Source: Pyrocephalus nanus
Taxonomy: Eukaryota > Chordata > Aves > Passeriformes > Tyrannidae
DNA: 64,000 nt
Assembly (NCBI GenBank): GCA_038380795.1
Contig: CM076263.1
Location: 14,746,709-14,810,708 of the forward strand
Direction: 5' to 3'
Under the pieces are notes generated by a model, which worked only from the letters and a program-made list of their open reading frames with translations, had not been told where the DNA came from and did no database searches. Each line of letters opens with the position of its first letter. Position 1 is the first letter of the stretch. This document shows positions 12,596-25,475 of the stretch, piece after piece. A program made the translations under genes and the position numbers.

Positions 12596-13695
12596 TGAGA
12601 AATTCTCACCTTCTTTGCATAAAAATCTCCACCCCCGCCACCCTGGAAAAATGCAATATGAGTTTAAAATTGCAAGGGGAGTTTTGACAAAAGAAATTGA
12701 GTAATGCATTACTTGAGTGTTTATTGGAGAAGAAACAGTATACAGAGAGGTTTGCATCCTAACAAGTCAATTTTTCAATTAATAGAGAAGAATTTATGTT
12801 TAGACCCATAGAAAGCAAGAAAAAATAAGGTATCTGAAATATTTTTTCTTGAAATATTGGAAAACAAATTATCAGGAAAATGACAATTTAAACTTTCTTT
12901 TTTTAGAAAGGAGCATCAAAAAAAATCAAAATATAAACTATAAACCTTTATCTGTGATCAGTTTGAAATGTTTAAACATGAGAAAGTTTTGCTATTAATT
13001 TTCTTGTTTTGTTTCACAATATTTCTATATACAAACTTGAAATACAATGAAGATGAAAAAGAAATAAAGAGAAAAAGATAAGAAAAAAAAGCTTAAGCAA
13101 ATAAACTGTGGACAGTGGTAATTTTATTTTATTTACTGACAAAGTGGGTGAAATGAAATAGAATTTTTCAAAGTTGAAGAAAATACCAAAGAAGAGACAT
13201 AAACAAGACATATTCCTAATATGAAAACACGTTGCTTTTTCCAAACCTGTGAATTAGAAATAACTTCATATTTCATGTTGCAACTAGCTCATCTCTGCAG
13301 GTGTTTAAATAATTGCTAATAAAGAGAAATATGGTCCTTGAAAGTCAATATGAATGAAATTTGGCAGCTCTATTACTGAAAATAGATTTTCTGGTGGTTT
13401 GTTGTTTTGTTTGTTTGTTTTTCAGAATGATGCATACAGAATAGTAAGACCATTTTGTTTCTGAAGATTTCAACAAGTAAATAATTCATATATGAGTTAA
13501 ATAAACATAATGAAATTATGGATTATGATGTTAATGCTGTACAACTGCAACGGGAGCAGATCACCTCTGGAGATCTGTGTAGGTGCCAGGACCATCACGT
13601 GCCATCACACATGGGGCTTGTTTCAGAATCAGGAATGAATCAGCATTTTATTCAGTGGGTAAAGGACACTAGCTAACACTGACTGTAATTGCATG

Positions 13696-13725
13696 TTATA
13701 TATACATATATATATATATAAATAA
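13696..13725. repeat. (TA)n microsatellite
   Basis: TATATATACATATATATATATATAA-type sequence of about 30 bp with a single C interruption. Confidence 0.8.
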
Positions 13726-15330
13726 TAGCTCTTTTCCACTAAAGCTAAATCAAAAGTTTCATGTAAAATAACATTTAAACTTATGTGCTTATTTAACATT
13801 CGAAATGTACTCCTAAAAATGTGAAAATTGTTTACTAAGAAATAGACGAATTATAATAAGACTGACCTGACCGGTCATTATCAATCTGCACAAAATATTT
13901 TTGAATAATATTACAGATAATGGTACCTAAAGAAGGCATCATTAGTATTATTAGAACATAGGGAAAAAAGAATAATTTATAAACAATCTAGAGAAAAATA
14001 ATAACACATGGGGAGAGAAAACTGTGTTTATCTATGAGCAGAACAAAATGTTACATGTCTTACCATTTCTTTTAAAACGCTTACTTGACTCTAGGTTGTA
14101 GTTCTTACTATTAGTGCCTTAGACGTTTTCTGATTGGGATTACAGTTGTCTAAAGAGAGTAATACTGCTTAAAGACAGAAAATGATTACTTTTTAGTATG
14201 GATTTATGTAGTTTTTAATTTTCTGAGCATTGTATCACTGTTTTAATTATCAACAAGCAGCAGTTAGGCCCAGTTGTCCTAAAACTTCAGTCTGTTAGGT
14301 AAGGTTTTGATACATGATTATCAGATTCTGACTCACAATATGACATTATAAAAAATCAGCTTTCTATGCTTGAAACTATATTTCATTTTCCTGTATAAAA
14401 TACATCATCTCATAAACTGCAGAAAATTCTGCTACTACCATTCCGTACAACCTCAGGAAAAAGTGACTGAAGCATCTGACCATCCTGAGAATGGCATAAT
14501 GAAATACTTGCAAAGCAATTTAACCCCTTTTTTTCTATTATTCTAAGGTTCAGTTATGATGAGTATCAAATAAGAGAATACCAACAATAATTTCAATATC
14601 TCACAACTTGAAAGTATACTGCAGGTGTATTGAATTTCATCGTAGGTAAATAATGGATCCTGCTGAATATTTAGGCCTCAATTTTATTTTGTGTAAGGTT
14701 GAAATAGGATGATAAGAGCTCTCAGAATGATATGAATGGCTTGCCACTTGAACAGTTGAGCTGCCTGAGTTGCATTAGCATAGCAGGGAGGCATGGCTGT
14801 GCTCCAGTTTGTGTCTGCACAGTATTCTGTGTAGTGATTTACATGCATAGTAAGGAAGCACGAAAGCATCATCAGTAACCCCACTTATATTACAACATTT
14901 TAAAATTTTATTTCCTTCTTTTTTTCAGGTATAAAAAAAATTATATTTCTGATGTAAGTGTAGCAATTAATGTGACTTGCTAGTGCTCTATGTTGTTTTT
15001 GCAGCATACCAGCAACAGTGTAAGATAGCACGAAATTTGGCTCATTGTTTTTGTTTTTATATGTTTGATGCTGCCACATATTCATTAACATTGATTCAAA
15101 TTTACAAAAGAAGTTTTCAAATAACGGTTTGCAAACACAAATTGATTTTGTCTACAATGTGAATCCATTCTAAATAGACATGCAAAGTCCTTAATATGAA
15201 AAAAATAATTTGTTTTTGTGGAGCTGTTGAGAATAAAGTGCAGAAGAAAGCAGAACACAAATGCTGTATTCCTTTTCCAAATGAGATCTTTCAGGATATG
15301 TTCTGGATTTTCCCCTCAGATATCTCCACT

Positions 15331-15359
15331 TACTACTACTACTACTACCTATTACTACC
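15331..15359 (+). repeat. (TAC)n trinucleotide microsatellite
   Basis: Six perfect TAC units followed by CTATTACTACC. It is read through by a chance open frame as a run of tyrosines. Confidence 0.8.
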
Positions 15360-16822
15360 ACTAGTAATTTTGTTTTGAGTTAATATGACAGAAGCTCTGT
15401 CCCTTGAAAGAATGTGAATTTTGTTTTAGTCACCATGAACAGTCACAAGTATTTGAATTTTTGTGTTTTCAAATTATTTTTCACACATCCCGTGAAAAGC
15501 ACATCATTACTTTGAAACTGAGCTTTAGGTATACAGATAGCAGCTACAGCATTATTTATAATCAGCAGTCAGGACTGGGAAGATGAAAAGTATACTATAT
15601 GATTTGAATTTGCTAGAGAGGAGAAAGGTTTTGTACAGGTATTGTTGGAGTACTGTGGAGGGGAGGGGTACATTCTCTGCACTTCTTGTCCTATCAAGCT
15701 TGAAATCTAGTTGGAATTCAACGTAAAGCATTCTTCTTTTTCTGAAACTACAAAACTGATAAACACAGGAAGTTTATCTTTCTATTCCTTCAGACTTGGA
15801 GTCTAACTGAGTACCAATTTCTATATTACTGCCTTTTGTTGTGATATTCCATATTACTTTTAGTGGCCAAATAATTTTACAAAACTATCTAAATTGGCAT
15901 CTAGACTGGCTGATATTAACCAGAACTGCTAAGTCAAGTCTGAGAGAGAAATGTAGAGTTACATGGCTGAATTCACTTCCCTAAGGACTGTGTCCTGCTG
16001 GGATGAAGGAACAATTTGTACACTTATGTGCATGGTCAGTTGAAGACTCATTTTCCAAAATCTTTTCCAAGTCTTCCTTTTCCAAAGAGTGAGATTCAGT
16101 GATCAGTGCCCATCTGTTTATGACCTAATAAAGTTCATGGCCAGTGAATTTACAACAGCTGATGAAAGCCGTATTTTAGTTCTGTCTTTATATATAAGTT
16201 TGCTCAGCAACAGTGCTCTTCAATGAGTACTAATACAGTAGTAATGAGTACTCTTATTCAAGGGTTCTTGAATACCTGTTCACTCCTGCAGTTCTTTTAA
16301 ACAAATTTGGTACATTTTTTCTATATGCTGAGGAATATACATTTATTTGTGCATAAATTCGGCATTATGGGTGAAACACAGTCTTTATTTTAGTCTGTGG
16401 AAGCCTCCCATTAATTTCAAAGGTTCTAGAATGCCTTTTGATTAACAAATTTGAGGGCCATGGCTATTAACAAGCATACAGAATAGTTTCAGTGACATAT
16501 TTCCTCTAAAGAGTTCTCTTTCAAAATAGGTAACATGATAATTGGCTGCTCAAAATGTTCTTTTTATACTGTATAATAAGGATTCTACCCTTGGCTGCAA
16601 AAATTAAATAATGTATAGGACTTGGACTTCAAAAAAAACAGTTCTCACAACTTCTCACATTTAGCAAAACAATTTTTTTTAAATTTAAACAAGTAAAGAA
16701 TAAATCAGCTTAGCTGACAGCCTGGTGCAGACTCAACTGGGCGTAACTGTTTTAAAGTGATAGTAGTATCTAAATGAGGATATCATATACGTTTGTAAAT
16801 AATAGATGAAAATTTTACTTCC

Positions 16823-16845
16823 TTTTTTTTTTTTTTTTTTTTTTT
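16823..16845 (-). repeat. T23 homopolymer (poly-A on the minus strand)
   Basis: 23 consecutive T residues. It could be the tail of a minus-strand retroposed sequence, but nothing recognisable follows it on the side where the insert body would lie, so it is listed only as a homopolymer. Confidence 0.7.
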
Positions 16846-16849
16846 ATTA

Positions 16850-18460
16850 TGTTACCGTCTGTCAGGTCTGTTTTGGTGTCTTTTATCTTTAGTGTAGTCA
16901 ACACATACTACAAAGACCTGATTAACATAAGAGGAAATTATGACTATGGAAACAGCGTTACCCAGAGGATTTTTCCCTCATTTCAGGAAATGTTTTTTAA
17001 TCAACGAGTAATGCCCAGTTTTCAGAATGGCTAATTAAAGTCAGGAAGATTTAAAAGTGAATACATTAATGTTGTAAATGTTTCTGTTACACAGCTAAGT
17101 AAAATATGAGTAGGCCTTAAAAGAGGATGCTAGGCTTTTATTAAAAGATTTTTTTCAGAGCGTGGGGTAGGCTGACAGTTATGTTTTCACAGAAAAGTAT
17201 TAGGTTTAAGGCATCACCTGATGAAACAGCTGAATGAGAATACAGAAAAGTCCAGGTTGAACCCAGTTCAAGATAATTTCTTTTATGAATTTCATTTTAT
17301 GCAATGCACAGACACACACACACACTGATATGTACAAACATAGTGGCACACAAATGTGTTAGCAATTGCTTTTGTAAATAGCAGAAGCACTTTTTAGGAT
17401 GTATTTAGTACTATTTTTATCTTCATTCTCTCTTTCAAAGCCCTATCATACTGTTCTGAATTTTTCCATGAAACGTGAAACTAAAGGGGGAAAAAGAAAC
17501 CCTCCTAATCTGAACAGAAGGTATATATTTACTACAAACCCTTCTACTTTTTGTTCATCTATAATTTTGTACTATTAAATTGCCTTGTTCGAGGAGTTGT
17601 GCTGACTTTGAGTTTCCTTCAATAATAACGTCTATTTATAGTTTCTAAAAAGGAAAAAGAGAAGTGCATGTTTTCATGGTCTTTTGTCTGGGGCACCAAG
17701 TTTTCTTTGATCCACAAGCTATTCACAGTGAAAAAGAATACCAGAGAATTTAAAAAACTGACAATATCAGGCAACTTCAAATTGTCTATCACAATCTATT
17801 AGGAAGATTATTAAAGTGAATCTCTTTTATTTCTCTGTGATTGCTCACAAATGCATTTATACTTAGAGGAAATTATCCAGAATATGTAACAACAAAAATA
17901 TTTTTACATGGAATGATGGAAATGTTTGAGCATAAGACTGCTATTAACTCCCTATTCACCTTAAAAACAGTACTGAAATAACTGATACTGTTGCTGTAAC
18001 TTTCCTCCTGATGATTTGCTATCCATGTGCATGGAAACAGAGAAACACTGAGCAAATGAATAAAGTGTTTGTTAAGTTTTCTTTAATACTACTAGGGTGA
18101 AAGATTGCGTATACATACAAATTGGATCAAAACAAATTATTCTCAGTCTAAAGTACAGATGCAAATGTTACCTCTGTCTTTAAAAGTGTTTAGGCTTTTT
18201 CCCCAATGAGCCAACAAATTTTGTGAAATACATTCAGCTGTAATCAATATTGTCTGAAGTGACGTTTCATAAAAAAAGATAAAAAATAAAAACTGAAATT
18301 AAAACAAAATCAAAACCTGTGATAATTTTTGATATTACAAGTGATATTTTAACTCCAAAAAAGAGTTGCTGAAAGTTCCTGGGTAAAATATTTACTTGTA
18401 TTTAGAAATGTTTTAAAATCCTGGAATTTCAACATGGAAAAACGAAAAGGGAACTGACAC
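16850..18460. other. Unique sequence with a short (AC)n repeat
   Basis: No gene is supported. A short perfect (AC)n lies at about 17312-17326. The rest is A+T-rich and shows no family that I recognise. Confidence 0.5.
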
Positions 18461-18467
18461 GGTTTGG

Positions 18468-18949
18468 TGTCAGGGGAAAAGCGAGACCAGTGGGGTCCGC
18501 AACAGGACTGCAGGCAATCTTTGACGTAGCAGAGCCTGTCACAGCTGAGCCGATGCTCACTTGCTCTGCCCTTCAGGGCTTACTGTGGTCTCGCCCAATT
18601 GGGCAATAGCACACTATTCCAGTAAAGACACAAGAGATGAAGTGAACAAAAGGACAGCCAAGGCTGATCTGCTTTATTAAGCAAAATGGAGGGTTTATAA
18701 GGGTCCAGCGAGGGAAGGTTTGGGAATAGGGGTGGAGCATGGGAGGAGCATGCAAATCCTTAACAGTGGATAGGGTAGATGTAGGGATGACACAACTCAA
18801 GGGAGTAACTTCGCCATGAGGCAACCAGGGAAGAAAATGATTGGTAGCTACCTCATGGTATGCTAACCAATGAAAAACTGTTGCTGTGCCTGCGAGGCAA
18901 AGTCCATAAGAGAACATAAAGAATATAAAATGGTGGCTTTAACCTAACA
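18468..18949 (-). mobile_element. Solo LTR of an endogenous retrovirus-like element
   Basis: Read on the minus strand, this 482-bp unit starts TGTTAGGTTAAAGCCACC and ends CCCCTGACA, i.e. TG...CA ends. In the right order it contains CCAAT-type boxes, a TATA box (CTTATAAA, plus 18694-18701), then AATAAA (plus 18673-18678) about 20 bp downstream, followed by a U5-like G+C-richer end. This order of U3, TATA, poly-A signal and U5 defines an LTR. There is no polypurine tract or internal retroviral sequence next to either end, so I read it as a solo LTR. A GGTTT word occurs 2-3 bp outside both ends, but no clean target-site duplication abuts the TG/CA ends. I do not recognise the family. A single-copy promoter-like region is the less likely alternative. 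Confidence 0.75.
18673..18678 (-). terminator. LTR poly-A signal AATAAA
   Basis: Minus-strand AATAAA inside the solo LTR, about 310 bp downstream of the TAA stop of the candidate exon at 18986-19096. It is positioned to polyadenylate any minus-strand transcript entering the LTR. Confidence 0.6.
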
Positions 18950-18985
18950 ATAGGTTTAGACCACAGGGTTTATAATACAAGTCCA

Positions 18986-19096
18986 TTAAGTAGTCTGGCG
19001 ATCTGAGTTGGGGTCTTCATTCTCCTTGATAAACTTGCTTTTCCAGTCGGCAAATGCAGTCTCCTCCTCAGGCCCATCTCCAACAGGGAACAAAGA
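18986..19096 (-). CDS. Candidate 3'-terminal coding exon, identity unknown
   Basis: A minus-strand stretch of 36 codons plus TAA (stop at 18986-18988) directly follows a textbook splice acceptor, ATTTCTTTTTACAG (plus 19097-19110). The exon starts in phase 0, SLFPVGDGPEEE..., and ends ...ENEDPNSDRQTT. The encoded tail is acidic and hydrophilic, and its codon use (GAG, AAG, AAC, GCC, GAC, CGC) is unlike the A+T-rich noise around it. The frame remains open upstream of the acceptor to an ATG at about plus 19139-19141, preceded by in-frame stops, so a 51-codon unspliced frame also exists. I do not recognise the protein. It could be the last exon of a host gene whose other exons lie further right, a relic of a retrocopy, or chance. 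The LTR lies 36 bp downstream of the stop, in what would be the 3' untranslated region. Confidence 0.35.
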   Translation of the reverse strand, partial: SLFPVGDGPEEETAFADWKSKFIKENEDPNSDRQTT

Positions 19097-19460
19097 CTGT
19101 AAAAAGAAATCTGTCTTCAGGTACCCATCTGTGTCACTCATTCAAGGTTGTCAATGAACTACAAGGCTATTGCCAGCCTTATAGGACCCATTTTTCATCA
19201 TTCTACACTAACATCCTAGATTTGCAGGAAATGAGGTATGCCAGATGTCACCATTTCCAATGGAGATTACTGCTCTTGAATATGTAGGCCAAAATGAGAA
19301 GTGATATTTTTAACTTGCCCTACCTGTTGGTCTTGTGACAATCGGCATCTTCTAATAAGTAACAGGAGGGCATATTGTAAAGGTTTCTACACATAGTGAA
19401 AGTCTGTATCACCTCTGAGATTTCAACACCTGTTTAATTCTTATAATATTAATTTATTGT

Positions 19461-19520
19461 TATTAATATCACTATTATTATTATTATTATTACCACCACC
19501 ACTATCACTATCATTAATCA
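19461..19520 (+). repeat. Compound (ATT)n-(ACC)n-(ACT) microsatellite
   Basis: About seven ATT units grade into ACC and then ACTATC units. It is a compound trinucleotide repeat of about 60 bp. Confidence 0.75.
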
Positions 19521-19739
19521 GTTCTTATCCTGACCTACACCTCTTTTGGTTCTTCTCTTTATCCCACCGGAAGTGCTGATTGCATCACCAGCTTAATTAG
19601 TAGTGCCTAGACACTACCCTAGTTTCCCTGTTCTCACCCAATATTCTGTACCTCTAATTCAATTTAAATTGATATCACAAAACAAACATAAGGAAAAGAC
19701 AACAATAACCCAATTTTATGCTAGTTTAAATATCATCTT

Positions 19740-20345
19740 TGGCTGGGAGGTCTTAAACCATAGACACCACCAAGGTGTCAAGCTTCCTCTGTACTGGGCC
19801 ATCTCTCCAGTGGTGCAGACTTCGAGGTACCAGCTGTGCTGGGAGCTTGGCCCAGGTCCTCCATGCTTTAGCTCAGTAGCTGCACCTGAGTGAACAGCTG
19901 GGGCTGGTGCTGTTGGCATGCCTGGCCTTTCCAGCCATGACCTCACCTGTCTGGATGGAATTCTTGACTGGACCTCTCAGTTTCTCAGATTCATAGGAGG
20001 ACTGCTGTTTGGCCCTGGCCACTGTCAAGGACCTTGCATGTTTGACACACCAGGAGCCCTTCTTGCCCTACCTTGCCACCACACTGGGGTCCTACTCGGC
20101 CCTGCTGCCCCGGGGGAGCAGCTCTGCAAGCTCCTTTCTGACATGTCCTTGCTAAGATGTCGTCTTTAATTAGGAACATCAAGATCTTCATGCTGTTGAG
20201 TGACTTAGAACACATGAAACGTGATGACAGCCATCAATCCAGAAAGGCGCATACCTGTGGCAGTATGAAAGGAAGAGAGCTCCTAGAAATAAAGCAGGCA
20301 GGAATTAGGAAAGGCTCAGGCAAGGTGTGCTGCATTTTCACATGA
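19740..20345. other. G+C-richer island, unidentified
   Basis: This stretch is clearly richer in G+C than its flanks (many CCTGG, GCTGGG and CAGCTG words, and a CCCCGGGG at about 20108). Overlapping open frames on both strands (e.g. 19918-20169 plus, 19716-19946 minus) reflect composition and none resembles a family. It looks like an old repeat or a former LTR more than a CpG island, since CpG steps remain rare. I found no TG...CA ends or target-site repeats. Confidence 0.35.
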
Positions 20346-20346
20346 C

Positions 20347-20380
20347 AAGAAAAAAAAACAAAAAAAAACCAAAACACAAC
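20347..20380 (+). repeat. Short A/C tract
   Basis: A run interrupted by single C residues, then CCAAAACACAAC. It belongs to the same class as the longer A/C tracts elsewhere in the window. Confidence 0.6.
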
Positions 20381-23300
20381 TCATTTGTGAAAACTGGAAA
20401 TAAAATGAAAATGAATGGGATCTGTTCATTAACGTGGGTGTCAAAGGATAAAAGTTGGGAAAAAATAAACTTGACCACCAAAAAGAAATAGAGATTGCTT
20501 AATCAAACACTCTGCAAGATTTACAACAATAGGGCCATATATACTCTACAACCTTAGAAAATCACTCTCTTATACCATCGTGTCCCTCACATCATTTTTA
20601 ATTTTCTTCATTCTCTAGATCTTTTCCTTTTACCTATTTTTTTTCCTTCTAGATGGGCAAGAGCATGTATTACAACCGATTTGGAGCTACATATGTGCTG
20701 TTTGGCTGATTAGTAGGTGAGCTAAATGGCCAGCTGGCTGGCCAAACAGTCTCCTGAATTCATATAGTGACCTCTTACCCTGTTGAGCATATTAATATGC
20801 ATCCCTGACTCTTATGCAACCATTACGCTTCTTCATATTACTATAAAGTATTGCTATTTTTTATTGTGCTTCTCCATTTTTATACAGTTGAAAGTTAACA
20901 CTGAATAACAGAAACAGAAAAAAAACCCTCGAACAAAACCTAGATATTAACACACAATGAGGGGGAAAAAAAAGTGACCTGATGTAGAATTGGAAAAAAA
21001 AGCATTTTCCATTTGACTTTTTGGGTATTCCAGCTCACCCTGAGAAATGCCAAATCAAAGAATAAGAAAGAAGCCAGCTGATTTATAGGCTGGCTAACAG
21101 TCTTTTTGAGCTATTGTGGCATTGTAACAGTCAGAGATCTAAGATCAAGCATTTGAAAGAGTGAAAGGAACTGCAAGTAGAGCACTATATCTAAAGTCTC
21201 TCAACCTTCGGAGCAGCTCAAGCTACAATAATGCCTCAGGAGAATGGCCAGCACAGGTGAAAGACAGCAACCCATATTTATATTACGAATCATGGCAGTG
21301 CACAGAGAGGGATATTTTCACCCTGAAAAAAAGCTGCTGGCTGCTCTACTTGTAGTGATGCAGTCCCATCCGCCTTGCAGAGATGAGGGGGTTGGGAAGC
21401 CTGATTCAAGCCATTCAAAGAAACATAAAGAAATTTTTCCTCAGTACATTTTTAAGTGCGCAAGCATACTCTGTTGGGAAAAATATGCTTTTCCCACAGA
21501 GGGCTACCAGCTCACTGAATGACAGGCTTGTAGTGGAGACAGCTCTGCCTATAACACCAAGTAATCTTCATTCCAGTTTTTAGAGCAGGGCACATAAAGA
21601 TTAAGGAGGAATTTACACTATGCCATTAGTTCATTGCAACAGGAAAGGTAAAGATGGGTAGAGATTTCACTTTATTAGCTTCCAGCATGAAATAGGTGCA
21701 CAAAACAAATCTAACAATCTACCAGCTTTAATAGAGTGATCCAAGGGAGAGAGATGAAAAGTCATGAGTGTGGTTGGGACAAGGAAAACACAGTTTAATG
21801 AGATTAAAGAAACAAATGACAGTTATGGTGCTGCAAAGGATGTGGAAAACTCTTTTCACTTAGCAACATGCAATCCTCTCTTGTTACTGTGCAGCATTAC
21901 TCAAATATATTTGAAAAAATCAGTGCTGTCCTTTTTGCAGTAATGTAGCTGCACGGCACTACATTATCTTTCTACCTTGTCCAAAATATATAGTAGCTTT
22001 TGTTCTAATAATGCTGCAACTACTAAAGGATGTTCCTGCAAGAATGTTGGAAAAAGAAAAAATAATAGCCAATTGACTTTGTGTATGTATGCATTTAATT
22101 AAAAGAAAGATACCGAACAATTTGACCTCATGGTCTCCTAATCTCATTTTCATTAGAAATTGAAGAGTCTCAGTCACAGCAACTTTGTTTCCTTAGTCAA
22201 AACTCAGAAAAAACATTCATGAGAGTGGGAAAAGACTAAAGCATAGTCAGTAGGGAACAAAAGCTTAACATTTTCCAAATACTTTGAAACCAGAAAGTGT
22301 GTTTACTTTGCAGTATTAGCTATGAAGCCTATGTAACTGTGAAGACATGGAATAGTGTGTTACATTTTTATGGTGAAAGTGTTATGATTAAGATGGAATA
22401 TTTTGGACACAAATAAATACATCCTATTTTGAGACTGTCTTTTGTGCTCAGTGATGTGTCATGGTGCTTGTTTTCTGTGACTTAGGTCTGTAAATGCAGA
22501 ATCAATTTGCAGAAAGGGTGAACAGAGAAAGAAGCCACAAATACCATGTGATTGTCCTAATTTTTACCATCTGAAGAGATTTGTTCTCTCCTTTCCCACT
22601 GGTGAATTTATGAGATCTTCAGAAAAACATTTATTTTGGCATGGTTTCAAGTTTTTCTGGAACTGCTTGAGTTGAATAGATTTCATCTCAGTATTAAACG
22701 TTCTGCTACCCACGTAATTCCTTCTGTCTTTTTTTTGGCCTTGGTACAGAAGAAGGTTGTTGGTTTTGGTTTTCCTTTTTGTTTCAGAAAGATTCTTATT
22801 ACATCATTCTCCTCTCATCAAAGATCAACTTATGCTCACTGGTATGTTCTACAGATTTTGTGCCACTCCACTGGTGAGAAACCAAAATACACACAGATAA
22901 AAGTAGTAGTTACTCTGGATTACACTAGTTGGGTGTAAATGAGCAGCAGAATACAGGCAAAGTGAATTTAATGTTAATCTAATTCTTATTGTATATTATT
23001 TCTTTTCATTGCTATCCACTCCATGAAAATCAGTAACCATGTTCTCATGCTATTTGCTTTCCCAGTTTTTGAAATTGTAGTTTATAACAGATACAAAACA
23101 TTCTTTATTTCCAGTTTTCACAGCAGCAACTGTTAATATCTATGTCAATTGCTTTTTCTAGAGACCTTATAGGTTCCTTGAGCTGTCTTGTTTGGGGTCT
23201 CATGTCTTCTGCAGATACTCCGTAAATTTGCATTGAATAAAGGATTTACCTGTCTGTGATTAACATAATTCTATTTCTCTACAAAACTAATTTCCTCTCT

Positions 23301-25475
23301 ATATACTTCTTCAGATTATGGAGTTATTTTCAATTTGTCCATGATATTTTTATTGACGGTTACATCTACTTACTGGCACTCTTACTATGAAGGCAGAATT
23401 TTAGTGATATAGAACATGTTGTTTTATAATAATGCCCTAATCTATGTCTACTAACAAGAGTGACAAAAGTATTATTAGCTGTGCAATTACTTTCTTACAA
23501 GCAGTAAGAGTAAAGAAAAGATTAAGGTTCAGGTCTAAGTATCAAGTAATATTGCTCTAAGCAATTTTCAGTCAGAATAATTTTCTTGCTTTTCCTAGAA
23601 GAGCTTTTCTTTTTAGTATATTTGAGTGACTTATTTCCATAATTAAATTATTATGAGGTAAGTAATAAATTACCTGAAGGCTAATAATTTTCTTAATTTG
23701 CAAGAAATATATATCAGAGAACCCCAGAGCAGTATTTATTTTTCAAATTTTATTTTCTCTTGTTTCATAAAAAAAAAGAATAATGAAATTTGGAGTAAGG
23801 CAGCTCATGCATCTGACTGAAAAAGCCATGTAGGAGAACCACAAATTCTTAGGATGAATCTTGTCTTAGCTCTTATCCATGCTTCAGCATAGGAAAAATA
23901 GACACTGCACCAGGATTTGCAAGTTGCAGATTCGTTACCTCATTCTAAAACAGTCAGTTGCTGTGTCCCAGTTTCACTGTGAGAAACAACTCTAAGAATT
24001 TCTAGGAGACAAAATGTGCCTATTAGATGCTGGTGATGTAACTGCCAATGAACCTGACTTGTACTGATTCATTTCTCATCAGTGAAGTGCCATTGGGTTA
24101 TTCACTGCTGGCCTGGTATTTATAGTTGTATATAAAAGTTTAAATCCAAAAAGAGTTTTTAATTTTGCTATAAATCCTTCTAAGACTAATTTGTTATTGC
24201 TATGAAAAGCTTTTCTGTGTCTCTTTAAGACTTTAGTCATATCAGTATGGGGGTTTGCATCTTTGTCCTTCTGTTCCATCTCCTTTAAAGAGCAACAGTG
24301 CAGTTCAGAGGTACTATTCAGTGTATTATAACTAACTAAATTTCAGTGACTTTTAACCTATTTTCTAGTCTCTGTTCTCTTGTTTTATTCATTTTTTTTT
24401 TCCATTGGTTTTCAGTATGCTTTTTCAATGATGTCTGCACAATGATACCTAAATTAGACAGGAAAAAAAATCCTGGACTTCGGGTCATTTTTGATGGCTC
24501 ATCATACTAAGACCTGAATTTTCTTTAATACCTTTTACACTGACAAATCAAATCAATATTTCTGCTCTTGTAGTATGGAAATGGAAGAGGAGGAGGAAAT
24601 CATTCCTTTTGCCATAGGTCTCTATTCAAGACCTAAGCAATATAATCTCTGACCTTGCTTACCAGTACAAAAATTTAATTTAAATATTTTTTGGAAGCTC
24701 TCATATTTTTCGTGGTTTATTTTTCACAGATGAATTGTGTTATTGTTGTAGCAAGGCTACTCTATTTATGATTATACACATAGCTGGTTTACTAACACAC
24801 TGGGTTATATTTAAGAAAGTGGGGTTTTTAGTTTATTTTTTTCTATTATTTTTTCTTTAGTTTCAGCTCTGTTGTATTCAGTTAGTTCCCTGCAAAGGAT
24901 GTGAAATAAAGTGTAGTAATTTGTTAAGCAATCTTCCCCTATTAAGAAAAGAGAAACAACCTGCAAACATGTTAAAAATACCATTTAGAGAAGGAAACAA
25001 ATATAAAGTTAGCTAAGAACCTGAACTGACCCTTTGCAGTCAGATACAGTTACTAAAAGCAGATTAGATCAGGCCAGCAAGAGTGTATGCCTCTTCATCA
25101 TAAAGTGTCCACAAAGGTAGAAGCAATGGTTTGATATTCACATAAAAATGAAACATTAGATAAAAAAAAAAAATCCTATCTTTGATGATAATATAAAAAG
25201 TTCCTGTTTCAGCAAAATTACATAAGTTGCATCAAACAAAAGGAAATAAATGTAAGCATGTTATAGATACAAGAACAATGCTTAGTAGGTCCCTACACAT
25301 ATTACAACATGTTTTTAAAACATTGTTAAAGAAATAATCTGTAACTATCATTAAAAGTATCCATGAATAATATCCAATGCGTCAAAAGCCCTGAGCCTCT
25401 GTCCTTCTAGACAACAGAAAGATAGCTGGAATTAACCTTCTGTTTGGTCACTGGTGCATAAAACAAGCAGAATTT
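20381..25475. other. Unique A+T-rich sequence, no gene seen
   Basis: No gene is supported. A block at about 21160-21590 is less A+T-rich and has overlapping open frames, with a faint resemblance to a LINE 3' region (GACAGGCTTGTAGTGGAG), but too weak to call. A HSTGEKPKY reading at about 22862-22890 imitates a zinc-finger linker but has no zinc-binding residues around it. Confidence 0.5.

Larger units (their letters stand above)
12600..16820. other. Unique A+T-rich sequence with small microsatellites
   Basis: No gene or interspersed repeat is recognised. It holds a (TA)n microsatellite at 13696-13725, a T/G tract at about 13395-13423, and a (TAC)n trinucleotide repeat at 15331-15359. Open frames of about 60 codons near 14900-15590 look compositional. 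Confidence 0.5.

Noticed and set aside
12439..12704. Two overlapping Lys/Asn/Pro-rich open frames
   Set aside because: They read through a 21-base A run and the following A/C tract; not genes.
21160..21590. LINE 3' fragment suggested by GACAGGCTTGTAGTGGAG
   Set aside because: The resemblance is limited to one short segment, with no matching terminus or neighbouring blocks.
22862..22890. HSTGEKPKY reading, like a C2H2 zinc-finger linker
   Set aside because: No paired cysteines and histidines lie at finger spacing on either side, and the frame is otherwise random. A single linker-like word is chance.
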